A stretch of 64,000 nucleotides of DNA from contig CAVZJU010000004.1 in NCBI GenBank assembly GCA_963775695.1, positions 186,001 to 250,000 on the forward strand, read 5' to 3'. Source of the stretch: DATBLE01 sp963775695. Its GTDB lineage: Bacteria > Actinomycetota > Thermoleophilia > Gaiellales > Gaiellaceae. The translations under genes were made by a program, and so were the position numbers. Shown here in pieces: positions 61,379 through 64,000 of the stretch (position 1 is its first letter; the number at the start of each line of letters is the position of its first letter). A model generated the notes under the pieces. It ran no database searches. It worked only from the letters and a program-made list of their open reading frames with translations, and was not told the origin of the DNA.

Positions 61379-62490
61379 CAGCCGACCGTGACCAGCTCTT
61401 TGGTGAACGTGGTCAGCACTTCGGGCCTATTCTCGCCGATGATCACGAGGTCCTCGATCCTGATCCCGCCGAGGCCCGGGTGGTAGATCCCCGGCTCGAC
61501 CGTGACGACGCCGTTCGCGGCGAGCACGTCCTCGCTCTCCGGCCGCATCGCCGGCTGCTCGTGGATCTCCATCCCGACCCCGTGGCCGAGACCGTGTGCG
61601 AAGAGCTCGCCGAAGCCGGCGCCGGCGATCAGCTCGCGGGCGACCGCGTCCACCTCACGCCCCGACCGGCCTGCGCGCGTGGCCTCGAGGCCGGCCAGCT
61701 GCCCCTCCAGGCACACCTCGTACGAGCGGGCGAGCTCGGCCGGCAGCGGCCCGGTCGCGAACGTCCTGGTGCAGTCAGAGTGGTAGCCGTCCACTTTCGC
61801 GGCCGCGTCCACGACAACCGTCTGGCCCTCCTCGATCGTCCGCGCCCCCGGGCTGGCGTGCGGCAGCGCGCCGTTCGCGCCCGCGGCGACGATCGGCGGG
61901 AACGCCGCACCCTCCGCTCCGAGCTCGTGCATCGTCGACTCGATCGACCAGGCGAGCTCGCTCTCGGTGCGCCCGACGAAGGGCTGTTGGGCCAGGCGTT
62001 CAAAGGTCGCGTTCGTGATCTCCGCCGCCCTCCGGATCGCGTCGAGCTCACCCGGCTCCTTCACTGCCCGGATCCCTTCCAGGAGCTGGGCCGTCGGCAC
62101 CGTCTCGATCCCGGCCGCGTCGAGCGCCGCCCACGACGCATGCACGAGGCTCTCGGACTCGAACGCGACCCGCCTGGGCAGCAGCTCCGGCAGCTTGCCG
62201 AACAGCCCGCGCGGGATCTCGACCACCTCGATCCCGGTGGAGCGGGCCTTCTCGAGGTAACGGAAGTCGGTGAAGATCCGCAGGCGGTCCGGCTCGACGA
62301 GCACTGCGGCGTTCGAGCTGTCCAGGCCGGTCAGCCACAGCACGTTCACCGCCTTCGTGACGAGGAGCGGCGCGTCGATCGCAGCACGGACCTTCTCCAC
62401 CCGCTCGCTGACGCCTTCGGCGTCACGACATCGCCTCGCACCAATGCCGACAGCTCCGCTGTCGCCCTTGTGCTCGGCTTCGTCTCTCAT
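61378..62490 (-). CDS. pepQ: M24 aminopeptidase P/Xaa-Pro dipeptidase
   Basis: 370 residues, creatinase N-domain (about 35-140) plus pita-bread catalytic domain. Metal ligands: VVVDAAAKVDGYHSDCTRTF (Asp, Asp), HGLGHGVGMEIHEQP (His), VTVEPGIYHPG (Glu), GGIRIEDLVII (Glu). Cleaves Xaa-Pro peptides. ATG 62490 overlaps the aroQ stop, but the first 27 residues (MRDEAEHKGDSG...) come from repeat B and precede the normal N-terminus near VEKVRAAIDAPLLVT; GTG 62400 is the alternative start. Confidence 0.92.
   Translation of the reverse strand: MRDEAEHKGDSGAVGIGARRCRDAEGVSERVEKVRAAIDAPLLVTKAVNVLWLTGLDSSNAAVLVEPDRLRIFTDFRYLEKARSTGIEVVEIPRGLFGKLPELLPRRVAFESESLVHASWAALDAAGIETVPTAQLLEGIRAVKEPGELDAIRRAAEITNATFERLAQQPFVGRTESELAWSIESTMHELGAEGAAFPPIVAAGANGALPHASPGARTIEEGQTVVVDAAAKVDGYHSDCTRTFATGPLPAELARSYEVCLEGQLAGLEATRAGRSGREVDAVARELIAGAGFGELFAHGLGHGVGMEIHEQPAMRPESEDVLAANGVVTVEPGIYHPGLGGIRIEDLVIIGENRPEVLTTFTKELVTVG
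62410..62490 (-). repeat. Junction repeat B, copy 2
   Basis: 81 bp aligned without gaps to 31117-31197, starting TGAGAGACGAAGCCGAGCAC at the aroQ stop/pepQ start. Ends in GACGCC-GAA-GGCGTC, a small stem. Same reading frame as in copy 1, giving MRDEAEHK at both genes. Confidence 0.75.
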
Positions 62491-62915
62491 CGCTTCGTCC
62501 CCAGGAACTCGAGCGCCTCGCGGTAGCCGTCGGGCCCCTTGCCGATCACCCGCATCGCGGCGAAGTCGGCGATCAGCGAGACGCGACGCCACTCCTCACG
62601 CTCGTCGACGTTCGAGAGATGCACTTCGACGACCGGAACGGTGAAGAGCTCGACGGCGTCGCGGATCGCGTAGCTGTAGTGCGTCCAGGCCGCCGGGTTG
62701 AGCACGACGCCCTCGGCGGTATCGAGCGCCTCGTGGCACCAGTCGACGTACTGCCCCTCGCTGTTCGTCTGCCGGCAGCGCACGCGCAGGTCGAGCTCCC
62801 TCGCCCACTCGTAGATGCGAGTCTCCAGCTGCTCCAGGCCGAACCCGCCGTACAGCTCGGGATTCCGGCGTCCGAGGACGTCGATGTTGACGCCGTTGAG
62901 CACGTCGACGTTCAC
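62487..62915 (-). CDS. aroQ: 3-dehydroquinate dehydratase, type II
   Basis: A 142-residue type II dehydroquinase of the shikimate pathway. VDVLNGVNIDVLGRRNPELY (catalytic Arg/Tyr loop), CRQTNSEGQYVDWCHEA, VLNPAAWTHYSYAIRDAV (His/Asn) and VVEVHLSNVDEREEWRRVSL are diagnostic. Directly after aroKB, 10 nt gap. Confidence 0.96.
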   Translation of the reverse strand: MNVDVLNGVNIDVLGRRNPELYGGFGLEQLETRIYEWARELDLRVRCRQTNSEGQYVDWCHEALDTAEGVVLNPAAWTHYSYAIRDAVELFTVPVVEVHLSNVDEREEWRRVSLIADFAAMRVIGKGPDGYREALEFLGTKR

Positions 62916-62924
62916 GCTGTGACC

Positions 62925-64000
62925 TTATCCGGAGATCAGCGCGTCCAGCGCCGCCCGTACCTCCGCCTCGGGCAGCTCCTCCTCGCGCGCCCCTCCGTCG
63001 TCCAGCAGGACGATCCGCAGGCGGCCCTTCTTGTCCCGGAGCAGCGCCTCCCAGGCCCGGTCGCGATCGACCCGCACCGGTTCGGGCGCGAGCACGTCCA
63101 CCACGGGCGCCGTGTCATGCCCGGAGAGCCGGAGCGCCGCGAGCAGACCGAGCGCGACCGCGCGGCCGTGGGGAAGCTCGTAGCCGGACGCAGCCTCGAG
63201 CGCGTGACCGAACGTGTGGCCCAGATTCAGGGCATGCCGTGGCCCGAGGTCATGGGGATCGCGCAGGCAGAGCGCGGCCTTGTACGCGGCGCACCGGCGC
63301 ACGAGCTCCTCGTCGGCGAGCTTCCAGAGCGCCTCGCCGGCGAGCAGGCCGGTCTTCACCACCTCGGCCATGCCGTTCGCCCGCTCGGAGTCCTGCAGCG
63401 TCGCCAGCAAGGCCGGGTCGATGACCGTGCGGACGGGCCAGTGGAACGCGCCGACGAGGTTCTTCGCCTCGGGCAGGTCGATTGCAGTCTTGCCCCCGAT
63501 CGCGGCGTCCACCTGGCCGACCAGCGTCGTCGGCACCGCCACCCAGTCGACACCTCGCATGTAGGTGGCGGCGGCGAACCCGGCGAGATCGGTGGTAGTG
63601 CCGCCGCCGAGGGCGACCACGGTTCCGGCGCGGTCGAGACCGAGGGACCGCCAGAGCCGCTCGAGGTCTTCTGCCCCCTTTGCCGAGGCCGTGTGGGTCG
63701 AGGCCAGCCGTTGGCCGAGCGCGAGCTGCGCGTCCATGCCGTGGATGCCGGAGACGTGCGCGTCGGCGACCAGCGCGACCGCGCCTTCGCCGGGGACGAG
63801 CTCCGCGAGCTGCTCGAGCGAGCCGAGGGCGACATGGACACCCGCGGCGGCCAGGACGACGTCGTCCAGCGTACGCACGACCGCGTCCGCCGCCTCGCGG
63901 TAGAGCGGCAGCCGCTCCTCGTAGAGCGCGCGAAACGCGCTCTCCTCCTGCGCCAGCGGCCGTCCCCGGCCGCGCACCCGCTCCCAGGCGGCGTCGGGCT
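62925..64000 (-). CDS. aroB: Shikimate kinase-3-dehydroquinate synthase fusion, partial at 5' end
   Basis: The visible N-terminal part (PDAAWERVRGRGRPLAQEES, then AFRALYEERLPLYREAADAV) is the C-terminus of shikimate kinase (LID end and last helix), running straight into AroB without a stop. AroB portion: VVALGGGTTTDLAGFAAATY, VPTTLVGQVDAAIGGKTAID, NLVGAFHWPVRTVIDP and LNLGHTFGHALEAASG with metal and substrate residues present. So one polypeptide probably does two shikimate steps. The AroK part continues past the right edge, so the start is not seen. Confidence 0.88.
   Translation of the reverse strand, partial: PDAAWERVRGRGRPLAQEESAFRALYEERLPLYREAADAVVRTLDDVVLAAAGVHVALGSLEQLAELVPGEGAVALVADAHVSGIHGMDAQLALGQRLASTHTASAKGAEDLERLWRSLGLDRAGTVVALGGGTTTDLAGFAAATYMRGVDWVAVPTTLVGQVDAAIGGKTAIDLPEAKNLVGAFHWPVRTVIDPALLATLQDSERANGMAEVVKTGLLAGEALWKLADEELVRRCAAYKAALCLRDPHDLGPRHALNLGHTFGHALEAASGYELPHGRAVALGLLAALRLSGHDTAPVVDVLAPEPVRVDRDRAWEALLRDKKGRLRIVLLDDGGAREEELPEAEVRAALDALISG

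Overview
The window is high-GC DNA (about 70% by eye) with dense, mostly overlapping genes and no rRNA, tRNA, CRISPR array or insertion sequence that I could see. Gene content points to a deep-branching actinomycete, most likely class Thermoleophilia (Gaiellales/Solirubrobacterales-like). The reasons are the divIVA-yggT-sepF-yggS-pgeF cluster, the tlyA-nadK-recN-steA-mctB-pyrG order shared with Mycobacterium, actinobacterial LexA boxes, DUF3866, an imuB/dnaE2 mutasome and a MurA with Asp in place of the catalytic Cys. The taxonomic call is inference.

Layout. 1-5.9 kb (minus): cell-wall and division run murA, a degenerate hisB paralogue, ridA, cca-like, pgeF, yggS, sepF, yggT, divIVA. 5.9-13.4 kb: HD protein, Ig-like surface protein, class V aminotransferase, EEP phosphatase, GT4 and GH15 enzymes, and a small TM/zinc ORF with an in-frame TGA. 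13.4-19.3 kb: SOS mutasome (dnaE2, two small proteins, imuB) with tandem LexA boxes and a cupin gene embedded on the opposite strand. 19.3-27.4 kb: typA, cupins, greA, a broken monooxygenase-like gene, a hicB antitoxin beside a broken hicA, comB, rhomboid, GH26-like and PEBP proteins. 27.5-35.9 kb: ppdK and its regulator, peptidase E, a two-component system, glyS. 35.8-43.9 kb: MFS, GNAT, recO, mutM, deoA, methyltransferase, deoB, ald. 43.9-64 kb: a roughly 20-kb minus-strand run with DUF3866, M20 peptidase, pyrG, a GT2-MraY-like fusion, mctB, steA, recN, nadK, tlyA, a prenyl synthase, nusB, accC, a pseudo-carboxyltransferase-BCCP fusion, efp, pepQ, aroQ and aroKB.

Recurrent non-coding signals. 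Several genes have a TAnnnT -10 box 6-10 nt before the start codon, suggesting leaderless mRNAs. Three divergent pairs share one palindromic TAnnnTA. A roughly 40-bp hairpin repeat (GGGGGAAC...GTTCCCCC plus a C-rich tract) sits at the 3' ends of minus-strand operons in at least five copies. An 81-bp repeat is placed exactly at two stop/start junctions and supplies the first 27 codons of the downstream gene. Two genes (dnaE2, deoB) appear to start at CTG behind strong ribosome binding sites.

The most unusual items are two proteins that keep the fold of a metabolic enzyme but have lost its metal ligands. One is an IGPD (HisB)-like protein after murA. The other is an oxaloacetate-decarboxylase-alpha-like protein fused to the biotin carrier domain next to accC. 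Both look like enzyme folds recruited for a non-catalytic job.
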